The notes under the pieces are model-generated. The model saw only the letters and a list, made by a program, of their open reading frames with translations. It searched no databases and was not told where the DNA came from. A DNA stretch of 64,000 nt from Acidocella sp. KAb 2-4. Lineage in GTDB: Bacteria > Pseudomonadota > Alphaproteobacteria > Acetobacterales > Acetobacteraceae. A program made the position numbers and the translations under genes. The stretch is taken from NCBI RefSeq assembly GCF_020567705.1, contig NZ_JAJDJU010000005.1:93407-157406 (forward strand). The letters are read 5' to 3'. Shown one piece after another: positions 27,332 through 36,882 of this stretch (position 1 is its first letter; each line of letters begins with the position of its first letter).

Positions 27332-27354
27332 TAAGACGCTAATCCTATTACTTA
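27332..27354 (-). promoter_or_regulatory. Candidate HcaR-type operator upstream of mhpC
   Basis: TAAGACGCTAATCC-TATTACTTA matches the sequence at 28243-28265 in 18 of 23 positions. It overlaps the last codons of the LysR gene and lies about 145 bases upstream of the mhpC start. Together the two copies bracket the regulator gene and sit in front of both divergent units. Confidence 0.5.
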
Positions 27355-28235
27355 ACCGGCCCGCGCGCATCCACCAGCTCCCGAAATGCCGTGACCTCAG
27401 GGGATTTGTCGTCCTCGCGCCAGGCCATGATTAGGTCGACACGGATCGGCTCGCCGGCCAGCCGCCTGGTGGTGACGTTACGGAACAGCAGGCTCTCTGC
27501 GTAATCCGGCATCAGCGAGAACCCGACGCCGAGCCCGATCAGGGTAAACAAGGTCAGGACGTTCTCCACCTGTTGCACGGTGTCCAGCACCACACCCTGC
27601 GCCCGCAAATGCTCGCGGATGGTATCAAACAGCCGGCCGCCATGCATGGGCGAGATTTCCAGGAACGGCGTTTCAGCAAGCTCATGCAGGTTCACTTCAT
27701 CACGGCTCGCCAGGGTGTGGTCGGCCGGCAGCACGGCCACCAGCTGCTCCTGCAACACGGTTTTCGCGACCAGGCCGGGCTCGCTGAGCGGTGGGCGCAT
27801 GAAGGCGATGTCGATATCGCCGCGCAGCAACGCGTCGCGTTGCTCCAGCGAGGTGAAGGACTGCAACTGCAATTGCAGCTTCGGGAAGCTCTCGCGCAGC
27901 AGGGTGAGAATACCGGGAAATACCTTGATCTCGGCCGCAGGGACGAAGCCGATGGTCAATTTATGCCCCTCCAGTTCCGCCGCCCGCCGGGCGGTGGCCA
28001 CGGCGTTACGGGCCTGGGCGATGGTGAGGCGCGCCTCGTTCAGAAACGCCTGCCCGGCAACGGTGAGCGCCACGCTGCGCTTTGTGCGGGTGAGCAGCGG
28101 CGTGCCAATTTCGTGCTCCAGGTCCAGGATCTGTTGGCTGAGCGAGGGCTGGGCGGTGTTCAGGCGTTGCGCCGCACGGGTGAAATTGAGCTCCTCGGCG
28201 ACGGCGATGAAGTAGCGGAGATGACGGAGTTCCAT
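27348..28235 (-). CDS. hcaR: LysR-type regulator, HcaR-like
   Basis: 295 residues. N-terminal helix-turn-helix ELRHLRYFIAVAEELNFTRA with the recognition helix TAQPSLSQQI; effector domain from about residue 90 (LTIGFVPAAE). The start MELRHLRYF and overall form follow E. coli HcaR, the 3-phenylpropionate/cinnamate activator, and BenM/CatM. It is transcribed away from hcaE across a 131-base gap and toward mhpC. It probably activates both units with an aromatic acid as inducer and represses itself. The gene symbol reflects context and resemblance, not proof of the inducer. Confidence 0.83.
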   Translation of the reverse strand: MELRHLRYFIAVAEELNFTRAAQRLNTAQPSLSQQILDLEHEIGTPLLTRTKRSVALTVAGQAFLNEARLTIAQARNAVATARRAAELEGHKLTIGFVPAAEIKVFPGILTLLRESFPKLQLQLQSFTSLEQRDALLRGDIDIAFMRPPLSEPGLVAKTVLQEQLVAVLPADHTLASRDEVNLHELAETPFLEISPMHGGRLFDTIREHLRAQGVVLDTVQQVENVLTLFTLIGLGVGFSLMPDYAESLLFRNVTTRRLAGEPIRVDLIMAWREDDKSPEVTAFRELVDARGPVK

Positions 28236-28242
28236 AAGCTAA

Positions 28243-28265
28243 TTAGACGCAAAATCTATTACTCA
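28243..28265 (+). promoter_or_regulatory. Candidate HcaR-type operator upstream of hcaE
   Basis: TTAGACGCAAAATC-TATTACTCA, 8 bases from the LysR start and about 100 bases before hcaE, related to the copy at 27332-27354. Position suits both autorepression of lysR and activation of the dioxygenase operon. Confidence 0.5.
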
Positions 28266-28366
28266 ACAACCTGCAAAATATTTCACTTCCCCATGTGCGG
28301 TTGGTACAGCCCCTGATCGTTATGGCCGCCCCCGCGCAGACGGCCGGCTTTCGGAGGAAAAACCGC

Positions 28367-29731
28367 ATGGATGACAAGCTCAACGTCAGGCAACTCGTTG
28401 ATGCCCACAAGGGCACCGTGAAGCCTGCGATTTACATTGATCAGGATATCTACGACCTGGAGCTGGAGCGCGTCTTCGGCCGGTCCTGGCTGTTCCTCGC
28501 GCATGAATCGCAGCTGCCGAAGGCGGGTGATTTCTTCACCACCTATATGGGCGAGGACCCGGTCATCGTCACCCGGCAGAAGGATGGCTCCATCGCCGCC
28601 TTCCTCAACCAGTGCCGCCATCGTGGCATGAAGCTCTGTCATGCTGATTCCGGCAACACCCGTGCCTTCACCTGCCCATATCATGGGTGGGGCTTCGGCC
28701 TGGAGGGCGGTCTCTCCGTCGTGCCGCTGGAGCAGGAAGCCTATCGCAACGGGCTGGACAAATCCAAATGGGGTCTCGTCCGGGTGCCGCGCCTGACCAC
28801 CTATAAGGGCCTGATTTTCGGCAATTGGGATGAGACCGCCCCGTCGCTGGAAGACTATTTGGGCGATATGGCCTGGTACATGGATGGCTTCCTCGACCGC
28901 CGGGAGGGCGGCACGGAGGTGGTCGGCGGCGTCCATAAATGGGTGATCGATTGCAATTGGAAATTCGCAGCCGAGCAGTTCTGTTCTGACCAGTACCACG
29001 CCCCCTACACGCACGGCTCCGCCATTCAGGTGCTTGCCCCCACGCCGGAAAACAAATCCGACGGCAAACCGCTGGGCGACGGCCAGACGCAGCGCCCGGC
29101 CTGGGCGAACGGCCTCGGCGGCGTGCAGTTCTCGGAGAAAGGACATGGCAGCGCCTTTTTCTTTACCGAGAAGCCTGATGCGAATGTGTGGGTCGGCGGT
29201 GAAGTCTCGGAATATTTCCGTGAGACATACCCCGAGGCCGAGCGGCGCTTGGGCTCCGTGCGGGCCCTGCGCCTCGCGGGCCATAATACCATGTTCCCGA
29301 CCCTGTCCTGGCTGAACGGCACGCAGACCCTGCGTGTTTGGCATCCCAAGGGGCCGAACCAGATCGAGGTTTGGGTGTTCTGCATCGCCGACAAGGCGGC
29401 GCCGGACTCAGTGAAAGAAGCGTTGAAGGCCAGCCATGCCCGCGCCTTCGGCCCTGCCGGGTTCCTGGAGCAGGATGATTCCGAAAACTGGGTCGAAGTG
29501 CAGAAGGTGCTGCGCGGCTACAAGGCCAAGCAGACAGGCTTCTGCGTGCAGATGGGCCTGGGTTTCGAGGAGCGTCGCAAGGACGGCATCCCCGGCGTGA
29601 CCAACTACACCTTCGCTGAAACCGCAGCGCGCGGCTTTTACCAGCGCTGGGTGGATATGATGACCTCCGAAACCTGGGCTGAGATCGAAGCCCGGACCAA
29701 AGAATACCAGAAGGAGCTGGTTCATGGATGA
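28367..29731 (+). CDS. hcaE: 3-phenylpropionate/cinnamate dioxygenase, alpha subunit
   Basis: 454-residue Rieske oxygenase large subunit; with HcaF it dihydroxylates the ring of 3-phenylpropionate or cinnamate to the cis-dihydrodiol. Rieske ligands are in [12 protein letters not shown] and CPYHGWGFG (residues about 85-110). The catalytic iron site is [12 protein letters not shown] near 210 with the distal Asp in the C-terminal half. Similarity to E. coli HcaE runs end to end, including [18 protein letters not shown] and [15 protein letters not shown]. The ATG at 28367 has GGAGG 9 bases upstream. It overlaps hcaF by 8 bases. Confidence 0.92.
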   Translation: MDDKLNVRQLVDAHKGTVKPAIYIDQDIYDLELERVFGRSWLFLAHESQLPKAGDFFTTYMGEDPVIVTRQKDGSIAAFLNQCRHRGMKLCHADSGNTRAFTCPYHGWGFGLEGGLSVVPLEQEAYRNGLDKSKWGLVRVPRLTTYKGLIFGNWDETAPSLEDYLGDMAWYMDGFLDRREGGTEVVGGVHKWVIDCNWKFAAEQFCSDQYHAPYTHGSAIQVLAPTPENKSDGKPLGDGQTQRPAWANGLGGVQFSEKGHGSAFFFTEKPDANVWVGGEVSEYFRETYPEAERRLGSVRALRLAGHNTMFPTLSWLNGTQTLRVWHPKGPNQIEVWVFCIADKAAPDSVKEALKASHARAFGPAGFLEQDDSENWVEVQKVLRGYKAKQTGFCVQMGLGFEERRKDGIPGVTNYTFAETAARGFYQRWVDMMTSETWAEIEARTKEYQKELVHG

Positions 29732-30269
29732 TCTGAGCGCCAAGGCGGCGGCCTCAGCCGTGTATAAGGTCTCTCCGGAGCTGCAGCACGAGGTTGAGCA
29801 ATTCTTGTATCTGGAGGCGGCCTTGCAGGACGAGCACCGCTTCCGCGAATGGCTGGGCCTGCTGTCAGAGGATGTCCGCTACACCCTCTCCACCAACACG
29901 CTGGCCCAAGTGCGCGACCGCCGCCGCGGCATCGCCCCGCCCACCACCTATATCTTCAACGAGAACAAATACACGTTGGAGCGCCGTGTGGCACGCCTGG
30001 AGACCGGCATGGCCTGGGTCGAGGAGCCGCAATCGCGCACGCGCCGCTTCATCACCAATGTTCGTATCACCGGCCAAGCTGGTGATGAGGTGAGGCTCTC
30101 TTGCAATTACGCGGTGCATCGTGCCGCCAAGGCGCGCGACCACCACACCTTTTACGGGACGCGGCGCGACACGCTTCGCCGCAACGGCGATAGCTGGATT
30201 GTTGTCTCGCGTGAGCTAGAGCTCGATGAGTTCGTGCTGGTGACAGCCAATATCTCGATCTTCCTGTAA
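29724..30269 (+). CDS. hcaF: 3-phenylpropionate/cinnamate dioxygenase, beta subunit
   Basis: 181-residue small subunit of the alpha3beta3 oxygenase, structural, with the NTF2-like cone fold. Family segments: [38 protein letters not shown] and [20 protein letters not shown]. Length matches HcaF. The start lies within the end of hcaE, which implies coupling and a balanced subunit ratio. Confidence 0.91.
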   Translation: MDDLSAKAAASAVYKVSPELQHEVEQFLYLEAALQDEHRFREWLGLLSEDVRYTLSTNTLAQVRDRRRGIAPPTTYIFNENKYTLERRVARLETGMAWVEEPQSRTRRFITNVRITGQAGDEVRLSCNYAVHRAAKARDHHTFYGTRRDTLRRNGDSWIVVSRELELDEFVLVTANISIFL

Positions 30270-30288
30270 TCTGACATTACGCGGAACA

Positions 30289-30612
30289 ATGGACAAAATA
30301 TTCGTTTGTGCCGTGGCGGAATTACCGCCCGGCGAGGCACGTCGGATCGAAACCGATCCGGTGATCGCCGTATTTAACCAGGACGGCGAATTCTATGCCC
30401 TGGCCGATCGCTGCACGCATGGCGAGGCATCGATGTCGGATGGCTATGTGGAAGATGACTGCACCGTGGAGTGCCCGATCCATTCCGCGAAATTCTGCCT
30501 GAAGACAGGCAAGGCGCTGACCCAGCCCGCCACCGTTGATCTCGCTACCTTTAAGGTCGAGGTCGAGGGAGACAATGTCTACGTCCTCGCTCCCGCGCAG
30601 GTGGCGGCATGA
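30289..30612 (+). CDS. hcaC: Dioxygenase Rieske ferredoxin
   Basis: 107-residue soluble [2Fe-2S] ferredoxin passing electrons from HcaD to HcaE. Ligands are CTHGEASM and [10 protein letters not shown] (CxH, 16-18 residues, CxxH). The start [17 protein letters not shown] and end match HcaC. Stop overlaps the hcaB ATG. Confidence 0.92.
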   Translation: MDKIFVCAVAELPPGEARRIETDPVIAVFNQDGEFYALADRCTHGEASMSDGYVEDDCTVECPIHSAKFCLKTGKALTQPATVDLATFKVEVEGDNVYVLAPAQVAA

Positions 30613-31421
30613 GCCGTCTGGCCGGGCAGGTTGTTTTGCTCACGGGCGGCGGCTCGGGCCTTGGCCGCGCCATTGTCGAGCGCTTCGTGGTCGAGGGTGC
30701 CAAGCTCTGCGTGCTGGAGCGCTCGCCCGATAAGGTGACGCAACTGCAAGCGGATTTCCCTGAGGTGGTGGTCGCCGTGGCGGGCGATGTGCGCAGCTAC
30801 GCGGACAATGAACTCGCCGTGAATACGGCGCTGGAGACGTTCGGCAAGCTGGATGTGTTCATCGGCAATGCCGGTATTTGGGACCACAACGCGTCTCTGC
30901 TCGGTACGGAGCCGGCGCGGCTCGGCAAGGCTTATGACGAAATCTTCGATGTGAACGTGAAGGGCTATCTGCTCGGCGCGCGCGCAGCCGCCCCGGCGCT
31001 GGTCGCCGCGGAAGGCTCGATGATCTTCACCCTCTCCAATGCCGCCTTTTACCCTGGTGGCGGCGGGCCGGTTTACACCGCCGCCAAGCACGCCGCCGTG
31101 GGGCTGGTGCGCCAGCTGGCTTACGAGCTGGCGCCAAAAGTGCGGGTGAATGCGGTTGCGCCCAGCGGCATGGCCAGCGATCTGCGCGGTCCGGCGGCAC
31201 TCGGGCAGGAGAATATGCGGATCATGGAGTCACGCTCGCCGGAGGCCATCCGCGCCATCCTGCCGCTGCAATTCTTCCCCGCTCCGGAAGATTTCGTCGG
31301 CCCCTACGTGATGCTCGCCTCGCGCGCTGATAATCGTACGCTGAGTGGAGTCTTGGTCAACGCCGATTGCGGCCTCGGCATCCGCGGCATCCGCCATGTC
31401 GCTGGCGGGCTCGCCTTGTAA
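30609..31421 (+). CDS. hcaB: cis-3-phenylpropionate dihydrodiol dehydrogenase
   Basis: 270-residue SDR that re-aromatises the dihydrodiol to 2,3-dihydroxyphenylpropionate or -cinnamate with NAD+. Cofactor loop [10 protein letters not shown] near residue 12, NAG in [14 protein letters not shown] near 86, catalytic Ser in [13 protein letters not shown] and YxxxK in YTAAKHAA near 155. [18 protein letters not shown] and the C-terminal [12 protein letters not shown] are HcaB signatures. Confidence 0.93.
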   Translation: MSRLAGQVVLLTGGGSGLGRAIVERFVVEGAKLCVLERSPDKVTQLQADFPEVVVAVAGDVRSYADNELAVNTALETFGKLDVFIGNAGIWDHNASLLGTEPARLGKAYDEIFDVNVKGYLLGARAAAPALVAAEGSMIFTLSNAAFYPGGGGPVYTAAKHAAVGLVRQLAYELAPKVRVNAVAPSGMASDLRGPAALGQENMRIMESRSPEAIRAILPLQFFPAPEDFVGPYVMLASRADNRTLSGVLVNADCGLGIRGIRHVAGGLAL

Positions 31422-31438
31422 TCTCCCGGGAGACTGAC

Positions 31439-32389
31439 ATGCCTGTTGAACTGATCTGTGTCTCGCACACGCCGATGATGGATTTCATCCACCCCCCGGC
31501 TGAGGTGGAGGCCGCGGCCCGCGAACATTTCGCGGCGCTTTCGCGCGAGGTTGCAGCCTACGCCCCCGATCTGATCGTGCTCTTCGCGCCTGACCATTTC
31601 AACGGCTTCTTCTACGATTTGATGCCGCCGTTCTGCGTCGGGGTGCGGGCCGCCTGCGCCGGGGATTGGGATATCGGCCACGGCCTGCTCAACGTGCCGG
31701 AACAACTGGCTTTGGACCTCGTGAAAGCGGTGCAGGCGCAGGATGTCGATGTCGCCTATTCTTACCGCATGCAGGCGGATCATGGCTTCACCCAGCCGCT
31801 CGAACTCCTCACCGGCGGCGTGGCGCGCTACCCTGTGATTCCCATTTTCATTAACGGCGCCGCGCGCCCCCTGCCGCCCTGCCGCCGCGCCGTGGCCCTC
31901 GGCAACGCCGTCGGCAAGTTCATTGCCGGGCGCCAGGAGCGCATCCTTATCCTTGGCTCCGGCGGGCTCTCACATGATCCGCCGACCCCGCAAATGGGCG
32001 CCGTCTCGCCGGAGGTGGAGGAGTTCCTCATTGCCGGGCGTAACCCGACGCCCGAGGCCCGCCAGACACGGCAGAACCGTGTGGTCGAGAATGGCCGCAA
32101 GCTCGCGCGCGGCGAGGGACGGGGCCAAACCCTTCCGCTGAACGCCGTCTGGGATGAAGGGCTGCTGGAGAGTTTCCTGGCCGGCGATTTCGACCGCTTC
32201 AGCGCGATGACGGATGATGAGATTGCCGTAATGGGCGGGCGCGGGGGGCAGGAGATCCGCGCCTGGATCGCGGCCTTTGCGGCGCTGCGCGCCATCGGCC
32301 CCTACGAGGGCCAGCGGCGCTATTACCACGCCATCGATGAATGGCTCGCGGGCATGGCCATGGTCAGTGCGAAGCCGGTGTGCGCATGA
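31439..32389 (+). CDS. mhpB: 2,3-dihydroxyphenylpropionate 1,2-dioxygenase (LigB-type)
   Basis: 316-residue class III extradiol dioxygenase with Fe(II), opening the catechol ring next to the side chain. Conserved metal and acid-base His residues are in CVSHTPMM near residue 9, FAPDHFNGFFYDLMPPFC near 55-70 and the QADHGFTQPLELL segment near 115; LGSGGLSHDPP near 178 is also typical of MhpB. It lies between hcaB and hcaD, an unusual insertion into the hca order, and starts 17 bases after hcaB behind GGGAGA. It supplies the substrate for MhpC at 26334. Confidence 0.92.
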   Translation: MPVELICVSHTPMMDFIHPPAEVEAAAREHFAALSREVAAYAPDLIVLFAPDHFNGFFYDLMPPFCVGVRAACAGDWDIGHGLLNVPEQLALDLVKAVQAQDVDVAYSYRMQADHGFTQPLELLTGGVARYPVIPIFINGAARPLPPCRRAVALGNAVGKFIAGRQERILILGSGGLSHDPPTPQMGAVSPEVEEFLIAGRNPTPEARQTRQNRVVENGRKLARGEGRGQTLPLNAVWDEGLLESFLAGDFDRFSAMTDDEIAVMGGRGGQEIRAWIAAFAALRAIGPYEGQRRYYHAIDEWLAGMAMVSAKPVCA

Positions 32390-33606
32390 GCGCGCCCGTG
32401 TACATCGTGGTCGGCGCTGGCCATGCCGCCGCCGCCGCTGTTGCGGCCATGCGCGGGGCCGGGTTCGCTGGACGCATTATCCTTATCGGCGATGAGCCGC
32501 ATGTCCCTTATGAGCGCCCGCCGCTCTCCAAAGACGTGTTGCTCTCGCCCGGGACCGGGCCGCGCCCAATCTATCCGGCGGATTATTACGCCACTCATGA
32601 CATTGAGACGCGCTTCGGTGCCCTTGTCGAGCGCATTGAGCCGGCGGCGCGGCGCCTTGTCCTCGCGGACGGCGAGACGTTGGTCTACGATAAGCTGCTG
32701 CTTGCCACCGGCGCACGCGCGCGGCGCTATCCTCTGCTCGATGCGCTAGGCGAGGGCGTGCATGTGCTGCGCACGCTGGAAGACGGCCAGGGCTTGCAAA
32801 AGGAGCTTCTGCCGGGGCGGCATCTGCTGGTGGTCGGCGGCGGGATCATCGGGCTGGAGGTTGCGGCCAGCGCCGCCAAGCTCGGCGTGGCGGTGACGGT
32901 GCTCGAGCGCGCACCGAGGCTGATGACACGAGGCGTGCCTTTGCCGCTGGTCAATATCCTGCGTGCCCTGCACGAGCAGCAGGGTGTCAGCTTCGAGCTT
33001 AGCGTCGAGTTGACAGAGGCCACGCGCGGGCCGAACGGCCAATTCCATCTCCGCGCGGCGGATGGCCGTACCTTTGCGGGCGCTTCAATTCTCTACGGTG
33101 TTGGCGTGGAGATCAACGACCGGTTGACCCGCGAGGCCGGGCTCGCGCTGGATAACGGCGTGCTGGTGGACGAATTATGCCGTACGTCAGTGCCAGAGAT
33201 TTTTGCCGCCGGTGATATTGCCCGGCAGTTCCAGCCTTTTCTGGGCGAGGCTGTTCGGCAGGAAACCTGGGCCAATGCCGTGCACCAGGGCACATTGGCT
33301 GGGCGTGTGATGGCTACCGGCGAAGGCGTTGCGTTCGAGGTTCCTTGGTATTGGACCGACCAGTACGGCATAAACTTCCAGGTCGCCGGCAAATATGAGG
33401 CTGATGAATGGCTTGCCCGTGGCGATCCGGCCAGTGGCAAATACATGCTGTTCGGCCTCACCGGTGGACGGGTCACCGGCGCGGTAACAGTGAATAACGG
33501 CCGCGACATGAAGCTGGCGAAACTGATGATTGCGGCGGGAGCCTCGCCCGATCCCGCGCTGTTATGTGACACAGCTCATGAGTTGCGCAAGCTGAAGCTC
33601 GGCTAA
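32386..33606 (+). CDS. hcaD: Dioxygenase ferredoxin--NAD(+) reductase
   Basis: 406-residue FAD/NADH reductase feeding HcaC. N-terminal FAD motif GAGHAAAAAVAAMR, the ERPPLSKD segment near residue 44, NAD motif VGGGIIGLEVAASAAKLG near 147 and the FAD-binding AAGDIA near 280 are all present. ATG overlaps the mhpB stop. It closes the six-gene operon; no clear terminator follows, and an IS5 scrap begins about 120 bases later. Confidence 0.91.
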   Translation: MSAPVYIVVGAGHAAAAAVAAMRGAGFAGRIILIGDEPHVPYERPPLSKDVLLSPGTGPRPIYPADYYATHDIETRFGALVERIEPAARRLVLADGETLVYDKLLLATGARARRYPLLDALGEGVHVLRTLEDGQGLQKELLPGRHLLVVGGGIIGLEVAASAAKLGVAVTVLERAPRLMTRGVPLPLVNILRALHEQQGVSFELSVELTEATRGPNGQFHLRAADGRTFAGASILYGVGVEINDRLTREAGLALDNGVLVDELCRTSVPEIFAAGDIARQFQPFLGEAVRQETWANAVHQGTLAGRVMATGEGVAFEVPWYWTDQYGINFQVAGKYEADEWLARGDPASGKYMLFGLTGGRVTGAVTVNNGRDMKLAKLMIAAGASPDPALLCDTAHELRKLKLG

Positions 33607-33728
33607 GGGGCTGCTGAACGCGCGCGGGATAAACGCTGAGGTTGCATTATGATGTAGGCTCAGGACCGGTTGATTTCTTGCTCAGGCGCGGCTGGGTGTG
33701 TTTCTGGACATGGCGGAGGACTGTCGCC

Positions 33729-33869
33729 ATGTCCGATGCGTTTTTGTTGAGCGCGCGCAAACTGCCGCGGATACCGATGTTTTTCCCGCTCTCGAACGGT
33801 GTGCCGCGAGATGATGACTGGCGGGTGATCGGGGGCATCGTCTACGTGATCAAGCAAAGTTTGACTGGG
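33729..33869 (+). pseudogene. IS5-family transposase N-terminal fragment
   Basis: 47 codons: MSDAFLLSARKLPRIPMFFP and LSNGVPRDDDWRVIGGIVYV. This matches the start of IS5/IS1031-type transposases (MSDAFWLT...PLSHGVPRVDDRRVISGIIYV). The frame diverges after LTG and no DDE motif remains. It marks the boundary between the hca block and the second catabolic locus. Confidence 0.72.
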
Positions 33870-33919
33870 ATTCTGGTGCCGCTAGCATTCTGGTGCATAT
33901 TAATTTACAAAATAATGGC

Positions 33920-33934
33920 TATCAATAAATATCG
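33920..33934. promoter_or_regulatory. 15-base motif shared by both VOC dioxygenase leaders, copy 1
   Basis: TATCAATAAATATCG, identical to 42106-42120. About 210 bases before the dioxygenase start at 34145. It has imperfect dyad symmetry around ATAAATAT, as expected of a LysR-type site. Confidence 0.55.
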
Positions 33935-34144
33935 CTTCGAATAACTAGGGCCTCCGCCTAGTCTATCAGCTGTAATAATAAGGCAAAAGCTGGTTGGGTG
34001 GAGGAAATAGATGCAATTTTAACGCATATTGAAGTGCTGCGACATTGTGCCGCTCAAGCTGCCGTGTGTCGGGAGGTTCGTGCATAAGCTTTTCCCCGCA
34101 AAGAAAATCAAAAAAATGAGGGTAAAGCGGGAGGAATGGAAAAT

Positions 34145-35041
34145 ATGGTGGAATTATCTAGTCTGGCATACGTGGTGTTTGAGGTTGGTGACCTTGCCGC
34201 CTGGGAGAGTTTTGCAAAAGATGTCGTAGGCTTTCAGCTCGACCAGCCCGTATCCGGAGGTGGGTTGGCTCTGCGTATGGATAAATACGCCTACCGCATA
34301 TTGCTTCAGCCCGGAGCGCGCGATGACCTCGTCACGGCAGGATGGGAGGTGCCGACTGAAGCCGAACTGGTGGCGTTTGTCGCCCAAGCGCGTGAGGCCG
34401 GAGCGGGGGTTACAGAAAACCCAGGTTTGGCCAAGGTCCGCGGTGTGGAAAAACTATATGTTTGCGAGGATCCGAACGGCTTCACGCATGAATTCTTCTT
34501 CGGTCCGACGATCCTGCCGATCAGCCGACCGTTTGTGTCCAGCGTGCTCAGCGGTTCCGGCTTTGTCACGGGGGCGCTGGGCGTTGGCCATATCCTGCCC
34601 GTGTCGCGCGATTACGCGACCTCGCTTACCTTCTATCAGAACGTACTCAAGCTCCGCGTCAGCGATTACATCCGGCAAGAGATCGCGCCGGACATTGCCG
34701 TGGACGCGACCTTCTTCCACTCATCCACCGGTCGACACCATTCTCTGGCTACAGCGCAGTTTCCGTCGCAGAAGATATTGAATCACATAATGGTAGAATA
34801 TGCTGATATGAATGATGTCGGCCTGGCATATGACCGTGTGCGCCGCGCAGGCATTCCGCTGGTGCTGGAGCTTGGCCACCACCCCAACGATCAGATGTTC
34901 TCATTCTATGTTCAGACACCTTCTGGATTTGCAATGGAAATCGGTAGCGGAGGAATCGTTATTGATGATTCGAAATGGTGTGTGGTCAATTATTCGCAGT
35001 TGAGTGATTGGGGGCATAGGCGCGTTTCAGAGCCTTCATAA
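34145..35041 (+). CDS. VOC-family extradiol ring-cleavage dioxygenase (paralogue 1)
   Basis: 298-residue type I (vicinal oxygen chelate) extradiol dioxygenase with two VOC modules, like BphC/HsaC. Fe ligands in the C-terminal module: His in GVGHILPVS near residue 145, His in ILNHIMVEY near 209, and Glu in GFAMEIGSGG near 260. The ATG at 34145 is preferred over 34136 because GGGAGGA at 34129-34135 abuts the first but is 9 bases from the second, and the paralogue begins the same way (MAELSNLAYVVF). About 70% identical by eye to the protein at 42384-43283. Substrate unknown; opens a substituted catechol. Confidence 0.88.
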   Translation: MVELSSLAYVVFEVGDLAAWESFAKDVVGFQLDQPVSGGGLALRMDKYAYRILLQPGARDDLVTAGWEVPTEAELVAFVAQAREAGAGVTENPGLAKVRGVEKLYVCEDPNGFTHEFFFGPTILPISRPFVSSVLSGSGFVTGALGVGHILPVSRDYATSLTFYQNVLKLRVSDYIRQEIAPDIAVDATFFHSSTGRHHSLATAQFPSQKILNHIMVEYADMNDVGLAYDRVRRAGIPLVLELGHHPNDQMFSFYVQTPSGFAMEIGSGGIVIDDSKWCVVNYSQLSDWGHRRVSEPS

Positions 35042-35126
35042 AATTCGGTACCTTTATCAGGCTACGGCGAGGTGATGTCGTGTCGGCGCCTAAAGAATAT
35101 CATAAAACGTAAAAAGGGAGGAAAAT

Positions 35127-36863
35127 GTGAAGTTAAAAAACAGGCGTATCAATTTGAAATTAAGCGGGAGCTCGATTGCGGTTCTTGCTGCTTTTGCTGT
35201 TATCGGCTGGATGGATGGTACGCAGGCCTCCGCATACACGTTTAATACGAACTCCAATTGGGATGTTGAACTCGATACGGCCATATCCTACGGGATGGGC
35301 ATTCGTGCACAATCCCAGGATCCGATGATCGCCAACAACCCACTGCAACAAAACAACGAATTTAAATTCCCGAAAGCTGGGGATTTCACTTCAAACCGCT
35401 TAAATATTTCAAGTGAACTCACGGTCGAGTATCAGCAGAATTTTGGACTTGATATCAGCGCGCTCGGCTGGAAAGATTTTGCCTATGGCGATAAGGTCGA
35501 AACAAATCCAGGAATGTTCGCGCCTGGCGTACCATATTCCGCGCTGAGTAGTTCTCTGACCGGAAAATACGGTTCATACACAAGCCATTTTTATAATCTT
35601 GGTGGTGAGCTGGGCAATGCCTTTATCTTCAAGAATTTTAATTTTGGAAATGTTCCCGTGTCGGTCAAGGTGGGGCGGTTCACGGAATACTGGGGAAATG
35701 CTATTTTCTCGGGTGGGCAGGCCATTTCTTATGGTCAGAGTCCGGTGGACATTATCAAAGCTGTTGACGCTCCTGGGACGGAGGTTAAAGATTTATTCAT
35801 GCCGCGCGGGCAGGTTTCCGTGCATGCCCAAGTCCTTCCAGATTTGATGCTTGGTTTTCAGTATGCATTTGAATACCGTCCAAATCGTCTGCCCGAAGGT
35901 GGTACGTTCCAGGGAATTGTAGATCCTCTCTGGGTTGGTCCGCAGGTGTTTGAGGGCGCCGGTTCGCCGGTCCGTGGCAAGGATTATTCTCCACCGAATG
36001 TAAATGGAAATTTTGGTGTCGAGGCGGTCTGGTCGCCAGACTTCCTAAACGGCTCTATCGGTCTTTATGCACGACAGTTTGATGATCCAACGCCATCATC
36101 TCCCTTTGTTATCGCTGTGGCGCCGATCACAAATTACCATCTCATTTACGCGCAGCATGAAAGGCTGTTTGGCGTTAGCCTTGACCGAAATATCGGTACG
36201 GCTAGCACTGGGTTTGAAGTATCGGTGAGGCAGAACACCGCGTTGCTCACCGTGCCGGCGGGATATTTGGGGTTGGGTGAACCTGGGGTCGACCCCTATG
36301 GTCGGGATAGTGCGCGGGGAAATCTGCTGAACGTCATCGGCAACGCGATTTACGGTCTTCCTCCGTCGCCGTTCTGGCAGACCGGTTCACTCGTTGGGGA
36401 GGTTGCGTGGACGCACCTGCTGCAGGTAACGCAGAACAAGGCGCTGTATCTCGCTAAAGGTTATGCCTGCTCGCATGCGGGATATTTGGGCGGTGAGGTG
36501 AATGGCTGCGCGACGACGGACGATGTCTCGTTGAACGTGGTATTCGATCCTCAATGGCTACAGGTCTTCCCTGGCGTAGATCTGGACGCGCCGATGACCC
36601 TGGCCGTGGGTGTGCATGGCAATGGCCAGACGTTGGCCATTTCAGGCACGGGCAACAATGCCGGCACTTTTGCTTATAGCGCGGGGATCAATGCGCTGAT
36701 TAAGCAGAAGTATAATGTTAAATTGTTCTATAGTGGCTATACGTCTCCGACCTCGGGTGTCGCTCATACGCCGAATGGCCAACCCTACTATGCCAGCGGC
36801 AGTGGTCAGTATATGTGGAACGACAAGGGGCAAGTTCAACTCGTTCTCTCTACCAGCTTTTGA
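35127..36863 (+). CDS. DUF1302 family outer-membrane protein
   Basis: 578 residues from a GTG behind AGGGAGG (an ATG overlapping it is followed at once by a stop). Signal peptide IAVLAAFAVIGWMDGTQASA. The mature part has the DUF1302 start FNTNSNWDVELDTAISYGMG, many beta-hairpins and a C-terminal ...VQLVLSTSF ending in Phe, indicating a beta-barrel. DUF1302/DUF1329/YCF48/RND sets accompany degradation loci for steroids and other hydrophobic compounds. AT-richer than the core genes. Start of a likely transport operon reaching 41914. Confidence 0.82.
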   Translation: MKLKNRRINLKLSGSSIAVLAAFAVIGWMDGTQASAYTFNTNSNWDVELDTAISYGMGIRAQSQDPMIANNPLQQNNEFKFPKAGDFTSNRLNISSELTVEYQQNFGLDISALGWKDFAYGDKVETNPGMFAPGVPYSALSSSLTGKYGSYTSHFYNLGGELGNAFIFKNFNFGNVPVSVKVGRFTEYWGNAIFSGGQAISYGQSPVDIIKAVDAPGTEVKDLFMPRGQVSVHAQVLPDLMLGFQYAFEYRPNRLPEGGTFQGIVDPLWVGPQVFEGAGSPVRGKDYSPPNVNGNFGVEAVWSPDFLNGSIGLYARQFDDPTPSSPFVIAVAPITNYHLIYAQHERLFGVSLDRNIGTASTGFEVSVRQNTALLTVPAGYLGLGEPGVDPYGRDSARGNLLNVIGNAIYGLPPSPFWQTGSLVGEVAWTHLLQVTQNKALYLAKGYACSHAGYLGGEVNGCATTDDVSLNVVFDPQWLQVFPGVDLDAPMTLAVGVHGNGQTLAISGTGNNAGTFAYSAGINALIKQKYNVKLFYSGYTSPTSGVAHTPNGQPYYASGSGQYMWNDKGQVQLVLSTSF

Positions 36864-36882
36864 AGAATGCAACGGAATCATT

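Larger units (their letters stand above)
33607..34144. other. Spacer with IS5-family scrap and upstream region of the extradiol dioxygenase gene
   Basis: Holds a transposase remnant at 33729-33869, a 15-base motif at 33920-33934 shared with 42106-42120, and an AT-rich leader before 34145. GC falls sharply compared with the hca block to the left. Confidence 0.6.

Noticed and set aside
33642..33944. 100-codon frame after hcaD
   Set aside because: Only the middle part matches, and it is an IS5 transposase start; not a gene.
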